NCBI GenBank assembly: GCA_007116405.1
Contig: SKIN01000024.1
Coordinates: 1-11,847, forward strand
Length of the DNA: 11,847 nucleotides
Direction: 5' to 3'
From: Candidatus Kaiserbacteria bacterium
Lineage (GTDB): Bacteria > Patescibacteriota > Minisyncoccia > Phycocordibacterales > UBA12088
The position numbers and the translations under genes were made by a program. Shown one piece after another: positions 5,970 through 11,847 of the stretch. Under the pieces are notes generated by a model. The model was given only the letters and a program-made list of their open reading frames with translations, was not told the origin of the DNA and did no database searches. How positions within the stretch are numbered: the stretch's first letter is position 1; every line of letters starts with the position of its first letter.

Positions 5970-6533
5970 ATGTCACAGATAATAGCACCGATACTTTTTC
6001 TCATAGCGTCGATCGGCCTCTATTTTTCATACATAGGACCGTCACTCGATACCTTGCGTCAGGCGACCGACCTGCGGGACAGACTTGTTGCGGCGGTCGA
6101 AAAGTATGAAGAACTATTTGAGCGTCGTGCTTCGCTGAACGCAGACTATGACAGCATCCCACTCGCAGAAAGAGAAAACTTGCACCGTATCCTACCCGAC
6201 GAGATAGATCCGGTGCGTATTGTCATCGACATAGACAGGCTGGCAAGGTCAGAGGGGATAGGTCTTGAAGTCAGCTCGTTCGAGCTCCCTCGTCTACAGG
6301 CAACACAGTCTGGGCGAGGTACTGAGGAGGTAAAGAATCAACTCATGACATGGGTGATGTCTACAACAGTTGAAGGCGGATATGTTGGTTTCAAAAACTT
6401 TTTGTCAACACTGGAGCGGAGCATGACCATATTTGATGTCACTCAACTTGAAATAGAGAAGATAGATACAGGTGCGACCGTTGACAGGGGACAGCGCTAC
6501 AAGGTCGTTATGCACATCTACTCGCTCAAATAA
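5970..6533 (+). CDS. pilO: PilO-like type IV pilus alignment protein
   Basis: A 187-residue protein with a membrane segment at about 4-22 and a heptad-like helical stretch at about 26-60 (LDTLRQATDLRDRLVAAVEK). It then has the ILPDEIDPVRIVIDIDRLA block (74-92) and a ferredoxin-like C-terminal domain including GYVGFKNFLSTLERS. This order of membrane anchor, coiled coil, LP-containing linker and small alpha/beta domain is typical of PilO, which pairs with PilN on the outer face of the membrane. It lies nine bases after pilN and 13 bases before the next small gene, so all three should be translated from one mRNA. The start lacks a Shine-Dalgarno sequence. Confidence 0.8.
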   Translation: MSQIIAPILFLIASIGLYFSYIGPSLDTLRQATDLRDRLVAAVEKYEELFERRASLNADYDSIPLAERENLHRILPDEIDPVRIVIDIDRLARSEGIGLEVSSFELPRLQATQSGRGTEEVKNQLMTWVMSTTVEGGYVGFKNFLSTLERSMTIFDVTQLEIEKIDTGATVDRGQRYKVVMHIYSLK

Positions 6534-6546
6534 ACGCAACAGCACC

Positions 6547-6843
6547 ATGACCTCAATGATAAAGCACATTGCAATGATACTGGTGGTAAGTGGCTTGGTT
6601 GGTGGTATCTATTACCTGATGAACTACACTGATACATTCACAACGACACTGCGAACGATAGAGGACATCGAGGTGACCAGTGCGCGTATAGAACGCGAAG
6701 TGCTCGTCAATATCCAGCAGTTACAGGGAGTAACCTTCACCAGGGAATTATTTGATGGGGACATCTACACCTCCTTGCAAGACATTCGCCAACCTATAGA
6801 CGCGGTGAATGTCTCTCGCACCGACCCATTTGCCTCCTTGTAG
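6547..6843 (+). CDS. Small T4P-cluster membrane protein ending in a DPF motif
   Basis: I do not recognise a named family. The 98-residue product has a membrane segment at about 5-25 (IKHIAMILVVSGLVGGIYYL), a helical stretch rich in E, R and Q at about 34-60, and ends in SRTDPFASL (90-98). The frame extends back to an ATG at 6472 inside pilO, but those 25 codons are a shadow of the pilO frame and lie before the membrane segment, so 6547 is chosen. It takes the place that pilP has after pilO in diderm bacteria. PilP and GspC proteins carry a DPF motif just before their folded C-terminal domain. This protein could be a cut-down analogue that keeps the anchor and DPF but lacks the secretin-binding domain. 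That is an inference. A 53-base gap leads to pilB. Confidence 0.7.
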   Translation: MTSMIKHIAMILVVSGLVGGIYYLMNYTDTFTTTLRTIEDIEVTSARIEREVLVNIQQLQGVTFTRELFDGDIYTSLQDIRQPIDAVNVSRTDPFASL

Positions 6844-6896
6844 GTGGACGTTCAATAGGCGGGGGTAGTTGGGGCTGGTGCGTTACACAAAGCTGT

Positions 6897-8783
6897 ATGA
6901 AGTTGACACAATTATTACGCAACAAAGGGGTCATAGACGACACAGATGTGTCGGAGATAGGTGCTGTTGTGGGTACATCCGGCAAGACTGAAGAAGAAGT
7001 GCTTCTTGAGAGAGGTATCACCATGGATGCAATGCTCTCGGCGAAAGGCGAGCATTACAATATCCCCGCAAGGAGCATTGATCAGTACAATATTTCATAT
7101 CAAACACTCCAATTCATACCGGAGGAATCTGCGAAGCACTACCAGGTCGTCCCCCTTGGTATCGTGGACAATGTACTTGAGGTGGGTATCGTGGACCCAG
7201 ATAATATCGACGCGCTTGATGCCCTGAACTTCATATCTACTCGGCAGGGGGTACCCTTTAAAGTGTTCCTGATATCAGATTCTGATTACCGCAAGGTCCT
7301 GCAAATGTATTCCGGTGTGACAAGTGAGGTTGGTAAGGCATTGAACGAACTAAAGACGGAAGAGTCGGAAGAAGACGCTACGCTCGCGGGCAGGGGCATC
7401 ATGGCCGACAAGGAGCCTGCAAACCTCGACGACCTTGAGGAAAGAGTCCAAAGTGCCGGCAAGAAAGGGCAAGCGGTCGACATCCGCGAAGAAGCTCCCG
7501 TTACCAAGATAGTCGCAACGATACTGCGTAGCGCTATCGGCGAGCGGGCTTCTGACATCCATATTGAGCCACAATACGAACGTGTGCGGGTGCGGTATCG
7601 TGTCGACGGCGTGCTACAGCAATCACTGGTGTTGCCAGCGAAGGTACAACAAGCGGTCGTCGCCCGTGTAAAGATACTTGCCGGTATCAAGCTGGATGAA
7701 AAACGTAAGCCTCAGGACGGTCGTTTCTCAGCAACCATCAGCGGACGTCGTGTCGATTTTCGTGTCTCGACCATGCCTACGTACTATGGAGAAAAGGCGG
7801 TGCTTCGTATCCTTGACAGCGAGCGTGCCAAAATAACGCTTGAAGACCTGGGTATGGAGAAAGAGCACCTTGAGACGGTGCGCCGAGCGGTGCAAGCACC
7901 GTACGGAATGATACTTATCACAGGACCCACCGGGTCCGGTAAGTCCACCAGCCTTTACGCAATGCTCAACGAAGTCGACCGCGAAAAACATAATGTGCTC
8001 TCCCTTGAAGACCCGGTCGAATACAACATCGAAGGCGTGAGTCAGTCACAGGTGCGTCCCGAAATAGGATACACATTTGCCTCAGGTATCAGAAGCGTAC
8101 TCCGTCAAGACCCGGATATCATCATGGTTGGTGAGATCCGCGACAAAGAAACCGCGCAGCTCGCGGTACAGGCTGCCCTGACGGGCCACTTGGTACTCTC
8201 CACTTTGCACACCAACAATGCAGCTGGTGCCGTACCCCGCTTGGTGGACATGGGTGTTGACCCGTACCTCCTTGCGCCCACGCTTGTACTTTTGGTGGCG
8301 CAACGTCTTGCTCGTCGTATATGTCCTGATACAGGGAAGCCAATACCTATCGAGGGACCCGTCAAAGCTATGCTTGAGGAACAATTTGCAGACCTACCCA
8401 AGAAATATCGTGAGAAACTGCCACAAGCAAGCGAATTCCTCGCGCTCCAGGCCACAACGAGTTGCCCGACCGGCACCCGAGGACGTGTCGGTGTCTATGA
8501 AATGATAGAGGTTGATGAGGAGATACGCCAGGCGGTGCTCCGTAGCGGTGAAGAATCTGTCGTGTACGAGATAGCTCGTCGTAAGGGCATGTTGACCCTC
8601 AAAGAGGACGCCATCAAGAAGGCAATGGAGAAGTACATTCCGTTTGAGGAAATTGCTCAGATAGGCGGTGCCCTTGACCTGGATGATGAAGAAAAAGGGT
8701 CCGATAAAGAAGAAGAATCCGAAACGGCAGACACGGATACGTCAACAGACGATGCTGTCACAAAAGGTCCCGACCTTGTATAA
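6897..8783 (+). CDS. pilB: Type IV pilus extension ATPase PilB (GspE family)
   Basis: A 628-residue hexameric motor ATPase of the PilB/GspE family that drives pilus assembly from the cytoplasmic face. Residues about 1-135 form the N-terminal MshEN-like region. RASDIHIEPQ (217-226) opens the N2 domain. Walker A is GPTGSGKST (343-351), the Asp box is near LEDPVEY (370-376), Walker B is DPDIIMVGEIRD (405-416), and the His box is TGHLVLSTLHTN (429-440). The zinc-binding loop of typical PilB (two CxxC pairs) is degenerate: the pairs read CPDT (Cys476) and CPTG (Cys523), leaving one Cys each. The last 35 residues are a strongly acidic low-complexity tail (DLDDEEKGSDKEEE and on), unusual for the family. 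The start has no clear ribosome binding site. A TATAAT overlaps the stop codon. Confidence 0.95.
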   Translation: MKLTQLLRNKGVIDDTDVSEIGAVVGTSGKTEEEVLLERGITMDAMLSAKGEHYNIPARSIDQYNISYQTLQFIPEESAKHYQVVPLGIVDNVLEVGIVDPDNIDALDALNFISTRQGVPFKVFLISDSDYRKVLQMYSGVTSEVGKALNELKTEESEEDATLAGRGIMADKEPANLDDLEERVQSAGKKGQAVDIREEAPVTKIVATILRSAIGERASDIHIEPQYERVRVRYRVDGVLQQSLVLPAKVQQAVVARVKILAGIKLDEKRKPQDGRFSATISGRRVDFRVSTMPTYYGEKAVLRILDSERAKITLEDLGMEKEHLETVRRAVQAPYGMILITGPTGSGKSTSLYAMLNEVDREKHNVLSLEDPVEYNIEGVSQSQVRPEIGYTFASGIRSVLRQDPDIIMVGEIRDKETAQLAVQAALTGHLVLSTLHTNNAAGAVPRLVDMGVDPYLLAPTLVLLVAQRLARRICPDTGKPIPIEGPVKAMLEEQFADLPKKYREKLPQASEFLALQATTSCPTGTRGRVGVYEMIEVDEEIRQAVLRSGEESVVYEIARRKGMLTLKEDAIKKAMEKYIPFEEIAQIGGALDLDDEEKGSDKEEESETADTDTSTDDAVTKGPDLV

Positions 8784-8784
8784 T
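8755..8784 (+). promoter_or_regulatory. Candidate internal promoter for the receiver gene
   Basis: CTGTCA (8755-8760, four of six to TTGACA) and a perfect TATAAT (8779-8784) are separated by 18 bases. The -10 box overlaps the pilB stop codon. RNA would start near 8791, about 16 bases before the ATG at 8807, so the receiver, pilT and pilC could be expressed apart from pilB. Confidence 0.5.
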
Positions 8785-8806
8785 AGAAGCACTATAACCA
8801 AGGCAT

Positions 8807-9217
8807 ATGACACAAGCACCTGCAAAACCCAAGATCTGCATCGTTGATGATGACCCCTTTCTGCTCGACATGTATAACCTGAAATTCCAGCAGGCGGGCT
8901 ACGAAATGTGCTGCTTTACCGACAGTGAGGAAGCCGTTGCTCACTTGCGGCAAAATCAAGGATTTTCTGCCATTCTCCTTGACCTCATCATGCCTAAGGT
9001 TGATGGTTTTGATGTACTCCGTGCCATTCGTGAAGAGAATCTCTGCGACGAAAAGACCGTGGTCGTCATATTATCAAATCAAGGTCAGGATAAGGACATT
9101 GAACGCGCCGAGTCTTTTGGTATCGACGGCTATCTTATCAAGGCGAACACACTTCCTTCTGAGGTGCTCGACTACGTGCACAACCTTATCAACAAAAAGT
9201 CCGAGGCGGCAAGCTAA
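8807..9217 (+). CDS. Stand-alone CheY-like response-regulator receiver
   Basis: A 136-residue single receiver domain with no output domain. The acidic pocket is DDD at 14-16, the phosphoacceptor is Asp59 in ILLDLIMPK (56-64), the switch residue is Ser90 in VVILSNQG, and the conserved lysine is Lys112 in GYLIKAN. All residues needed for phosphorylation are present. It lies between pilB and pilT, 23 bases after one and 12 before the other, so it probably acts on the pilus machine, as PilG/PilH and other CheY-like proteins do in twitching bacteria. No histidine kinase is in the window. A weak AAGG six bases before ATG is the nearest thing to a ribosome binding site in the cluster. Its target is unknown. 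Confidence 0.92.
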   Translation: MTQAPAKPKICIVDDDPFLLDMYNLKFQQAGYEMCCFTDSEEAVAHLRQNQGFSAILLDLIMPKVDGFDVLRAIREENLCDEKTVVVILSNQGQDKDIERAESFGIDGYLIKANTLPSEVLDYVHNLINKKSEAAS

Positions 9218-9229
9218 GCACTACGTACC

Positions 9230-10315
9230 ATGGTGAACAAGAGCGACATACAACATCACAAGACAATGCTTGACGAATTGTCTCGCACTGTACTCGAAGA
9301 GGGTGCTTCAGACCTCCACCTCAACGCATTCTACCGCCCGATGATACGCGTATCAGGCTCGCTCCTCCCTCTTACAACCGTTCCCGAGCTCACGCACCAA
9401 GACACAGCAGAATACCTCGCCTTGATGCTCACCAAACAGCAACGTGAGCAGTTCGACAGCACATGGGAAATAGACTTCTCCTACTACAACGAACAGAACA
9501 AGATGCGGTTCCGTGGTAACGCGTGCATCCAGCGCGGTGCCATTTCCATAGCACTTCGTGTCATTCCGTCCAAGATAAAGACCCTTGAAGAGTTAAATAT
9601 TCCTAAAGAGCTGTACCAGTTCACTGAGCGTCGCCAAGGATTCTTCCTTGTGGTGGGGCCTGTGGGGCAGGGTAAATCAACGACACTTGCGTCCATGATC
9701 GAACATGTGAACCAGACCCGTCCTGCCCACATCGTCACCATTGAGGACCCTATCGAGTACATCTACACACCTAAACAGTGTCTCATCGACCAACGTGAGG
9801 TACGTCTCGACACCGAAAGCTTCGAGACCGGTCTCTATAGCGCATTCCGTCAGGACATGGACGTTATCCTCGTCGGTGAGATGCGCGGACATGAAGCTAT
9901 TGGCGCGGCGGTGTCCGCAGCAGAGACAGGTCACCTTGTGTTCTCGACCTTGCACACCAACAACGCCGCACAGACCATCGACCGTATCGTCGACTCGTTC
10001 CCCAGTCACCAACAAGACCAGATACGTGTACAGCTTGCCTCCAGCCTTAGTGGCATATTCTCGCAGCGCCTCGTACCGCGCATCGCCGGCGGTCAGGTGC
10101 CCACCTACGAGCTCCTCATCAACACCCGCGCAGTCGCCAACATGATCCGTGAGCGACGTACACACGAGATAGACACTATGATAGAGACGGGCACCAATGA
10201 AGGGATGATAAGCATGAATGCCTCACTCGTGAAGCTCATTCGCATGGGGGAGATCGCGGTCGAATCCGCAATGTCTGTGTCCCTCGACCCCAAAGGGCTT
10301 GAGCGGTTGCTCTAA
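9230..10315 (+). CDS. pilT: Type IV pilus retraction ATPase PilT-like
   Basis: A 361-residue GspE-superfamily ATPase of PilT length and architecture: a short N-terminal PAS-like domain (GASDLHLNAFYRPMIRVSG, 25-43), then the motor core. It should power pilus retraction and twitching. Walker A reads GPVGQGKST (143-151) instead of the usual GPTGSGKST, keeping the essential lysine. The Asp box is IEDPIEY (171-177). Walker B is DMDVILVGEMRG (209-220), where most family members have DPDVILVGEMRD. The His box is TGHLVFSTLHTN (233-244). The AIRNLIRE retraction motif near the C-terminus reads AVANMIRE (301-308), so its first Arg is Ala. These changes leave ATP binding plausible. The gene starts 12 bases after the receiver gene and ends six bases before pilC. 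Confidence 0.9.
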   Translation: MVNKSDIQHHKTMLDELSRTVLEEGASDLHLNAFYRPMIRVSGSLLPLTTVPELTHQDTAEYLALMLTKQQREQFDSTWEIDFSYYNEQNKMRFRGNACIQRGAISIALRVIPSKIKTLEELNIPKELYQFTERRQGFFLVVGPVGQGKSTTLASMIEHVNQTRPAHIVTIEDPIEYIYTPKQCLIDQREVRLDTESFETGLYSAFRQDMDVILVGEMRGHEAIGAAVSAAETGHLVFSTLHTNNAAQTIDRIVDSFPSHQQDQIRVQLASSLSGIFSQRLVPRIAGGQVPTYELLINTRAVANMIRERRTHEIDTMIETGTNEGMISMNASLVKLIRMGEIAVESAMSVSLDPKGLERLL

Positions 10316-10321
10316 CCACCT

Positions 10322-11530
10322 ATGCTCTTCAAATACAAAGCCATTGACCAGTCGGGCACGGAACAGGCGGGTACCATTGATACCGTCAATGAGGATACTG
10401 CAATAGCCGCCCTGCAGCGCAACGGCCTTGTTATCACGAGCATCGCCCCTGCCGACAAAGGCTCGCTGCTTTCAATGAACATAAGCTTCCTTGAGCATGT
10501 ATCGAACAAGGAGATCGTCATTCTTTCTCGCCAGATAGCTACACTCTTCGAGTCTCAGGTAAGTGCACTGCGCGTATTCCGTCTCCTTGGCGCAGAAGCG
10601 GAGAACCCCGTTGTCAAGCGCGTGCTCAACAAGGTGGCAGACGACATCCAAGGCGGTCTTTCCATCAGCAAAGCCCTTTCTAAGCATCCGCAGGTATTCA
10701 GCTCGTTCTACTGCAACATGGTGCTTGCGGGTGAGGAATCAGGCCGTCTGGAGTATACCTTCAACCACCTTGCCGACTACCTCGACCGCAGCTACGCCAT
10801 CACCAGTAAGGCCCGACATGCGCTCGTCTACCCCGCATTCATCATTGCTACATTCATCGTGGTCATGGTGCTCATGCTTACCATGGTCATCCCGAACCTC
10901 ACGCAAATGATAGCCGACTCCGGCGTGCCGATACCTATCTACACACAGATAGTTATGTGGATCAGTGACGCGTTTACCCAGTACGGCATCTTTCTCTTTA
11001 CCGCACTCGCCATCCTTATGGCGCTTGGGTGGCGCTATGCTAAGACCAATGCAGGCAAAGCGTACTTCGACAAACTCAAGCTCGATATTCCCGCCGTGGG
11101 CAACCTCTACCGCAAACTCTACCTCGCCCGTATGGCAGACAACCTCAGCACCATGCTTGGAAGCGGCATTGCGATGGTGCAAGCGATAGAGATAACCGGT
11201 GCGGTGGTTGAAAATGTGCACTACGAGCAGGCGCTCAACCGTGCGAGGGATGACATCAAAAATGGTGCCTCCATCTCAGAGGCGTTCGGAAAATACGAAG
11301 AGATACCCACTATCATGGTACAGATGATGCGTGTCGGTGAAGAAACAGGCGAGCTTGGGAACATCCTTCAGACCCTTGCACGCTTCTACAGCAGGGAGGT
11401 GGAGAACGCTGTTGATACCCTTGTGGGTCTTATTGAGCCGCTCATGATCATTATGCTTGCCGGTGGTGTCGGCACACTTGTGGCATCGGTACTCATACCT
11501 ATCTACAGCATCACGATGAGCATTTCGTAG
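10322..11530 (+). CDS. pilC: Type IV pilus platform protein PilC (GspF family)
   Basis: A 402-residue polytopic inner-membrane protein on which pilins are assembled; it is turned by PilB and PilT. It has the usual family plan of a short N-terminal FKYKAID region (3-9) and two repeated GspF cytoplasmic helical domains. The first is at about 65-165 with SRQIATLFESQV (69-80) and AGEESGRLE (136-144); the second at about 268-368 with RMADNLSTMLGSG (270-282) and VGEETGELG (338-346). Membrane segments are at about 167-193, 221-237 and 368-395. Length and order are normal. The start is six bases after pilT and lacks a Shine-Dalgarno sequence, so it is probably translated by coupling or re-initiation. 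A strong terminator follows at 11573. Confidence 0.95.
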   Translation: MLFKYKAIDQSGTEQAGTIDTVNEDTAIAALQRNGLVITSIAPADKGSLLSMNISFLEHVSNKEIVILSRQIATLFESQVSALRVFRLLGAEAENPVVKRVLNKVADDIQGGLSISKALSKHPQVFSSFYCNMVLAGEESGRLEYTFNHLADYLDRSYAITSKARHALVYPAFIIATFIVVMVLMLTMVIPNLTQMIADSGVPIPIYTQIVMWISDAFTQYGIFLFTALAILMALGWRYAKTNAGKAYFDKLKLDIPAVGNLYRKLYLARMADNLSTMLGSGIAMVQAIEITGAVVENVHYEQALNRARDDIKNGASISEAFGKYEEIPTIMVQMMRVGEETGELGNILQTLARFYSREVENAVDTLVGLIEPLMIIMLAGGVGTLVASVLIPIYSITMSIS

Positions 11531-11572
11531 GCGCGCCCGTGCGTTGGCGGTTGCCCCACGGCGTGTACATAT

Positions 11573-11603
11573 AAATGACCACCACAGTGGTCATTTCTTG
11601 TTT
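11573..11603 (+). terminator. Terminator of the pilM-pilC cluster
   Basis: AAATGACCAC (11573-11582), loop CACA, and GTGGTCATTT (11587-11596) form a perfect 10-bp stem, followed by the T-rich CTTGTTT. It lies 42 bases after pilC and separates the machine genes from the pilin gene. Confidence 0.85.
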
Positions 11604-11669
11604 CCAGCGTTGCTGTGAGTTTTCCACATATTGTGTTTGGTGCGTGCATCAAATAGGCTGACTTCACGG

Positions 11670-11675
11670 TATACT
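11670..11675 (+). promoter_or_regulatory. Candidate -10 box of the pilin gene
   Basis: TATACT lies 95 bases before the pilin ATG and just upstream of two hairpins. Transcription from it would start near 11682 and put both hairpins at the very 5' end of the mRNA. No good -35 is visible. Other -10-like boxes (TATTAT at 11723-11728, TATAAG at 11743-11748) lie nearer the gene, so the real start is uncertain. Confidence 0.4.
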
Positions 11676-11685
11676 TACAGGTATA

Positions 11686-11720
11686 GCAAGCGCACTGCGC
11701 TTGCCTACTTTCGAAAGTAG
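11686..11720 (+). promoter_or_regulatory. Two adjacent perfect hairpins in the pilin leader
   Basis: GCAAGCGC-ACT-GCGCTTGC (11686-11704) is directly followed by CTACTT-TCGA-AAGTAG (11705-11720). Both stems are perfect and there is no spacer between them. No T-run follows, so they are not classical terminators. Being at the 5' end of the predicted mRNA, they could protect the abundant pilin message or be a regulator site; the role is inferred. Confidence 0.6.
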
Positions 11721-11764
11721 AGTATTATCAGCCCTCTAGTTAGTATAAGTTAATAATTAAAGAT

Positions 11765-11847
11765 ATGAATACAAGTTCTAGGCGAGGTTTCACCCTTATC
11801 GAGCTCCTCGTTGTTATTGCCATCATCGGTATCCTCGCATCGGTCGT
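11765..11847 (+). CDS. Type IV prepilin / pseudopilin (3' end outside window)
   Basis: Only 27 codons are present, but they form a complete class III leader: MNTSSRRG, then the prepilin peptidase site G8/F9 in RRGFTLIELLVV and the hydrophobic helix running to ILASVV. The mature protein would start at Phe9 with the conserved Glu at its position 5. Such proteins are cleaved and N-methylated by a PilD-type peptidase (not in the window) and polymerised into the pilus, or act as minor pilins. The position just after pilC with its own leader and terminator-separated unit favours a major pilin. The rest of the protein is unseen. The spacer AATTAAAGAT before ATG has no strong Shine-Dalgarno sequence. 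Confidence 0.92.
   Translation, partial: MNTSSRRGFTLIELLVVIAIIGILASV

Noticed and set aside
6472..6546. Extension of the small DPF protein into pilO
   Set aside because: The added residues are a frame shadow of the conserved end of pilO, and the membrane segment starts just after the ATG at 6547.
1..11847. CRISPR array, insertion sequence, prophage or defence system
   Set aside because: No regularly spaced direct repeats, transposase or phage genes were seen on either strand.

Overview
The window looks like part of a Patescibacteria (CPR) genome, most plausibly a parcubacterial lineage. The reasons are a compact Gram-positive-style type IV pilus (T4P) cluster with no visible secretin gene, short intergenic gaps, small lineage-restricted membrane proteins, and an almost complete lack of Shine-Dalgarno sequences. 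This placement is inferred from gene content and style; no phylogenetic marker is present. The standard code with TAA, TAG and TGA stops fits every gene.

Left part (1-2392, + strand): the 3' end of a DksA/TraR-type zinc-finger gene followed by a strong intrinsic terminator, then a PduO-type cob(I)alamin adenosyltransferase, then a membrane-anchored L,D-transpeptidase fused to a D,D-carboxypeptidase-like (S11) domain that appears to have lost its catalytic residues.

Middle part (2393-3865, - strand): a small single-pass membrane protein of unknown function abutting the transpeptidase tail to tail, a gene-free stretch of about 390 bases rich in inverted repeats, a tRNA-Ser(GCU) with its terminator, and a comF-like phosphoribosyltransferase. 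A 14-base inverted copy of the tRNA T-arm lies in the gene-free stretch.

Right part (3900-11847, + strand): a T4P cluster in the order pilM, pilN, pilO, a 98-codon membrane protein, pilB, a stand-alone CheY-like receiver, pilT, pilC, a terminator, then a major-pilin-type gene cut by the window end. PilM/PilN/PilO form the cytoplasmic and inner-membrane alignment complex. PilB powers extension, PilT retraction, PilC is the platform, and the prepilin supplies subunits. The receiver sits between the two motors and may control the balance between them. Several -10-like boxes (TATAAT/TATACT) lie close to start codons. No CRISPR array, insertion sequence or prophage is visible. The points most worth a second look are the transpeptidase/pseudo-carboxypeptidase fusion, the receiver between the motors, the altered motor motifs, the DPF-ending small protein, the repeats around the tRNA and the paired hairpins in the pilin leader.
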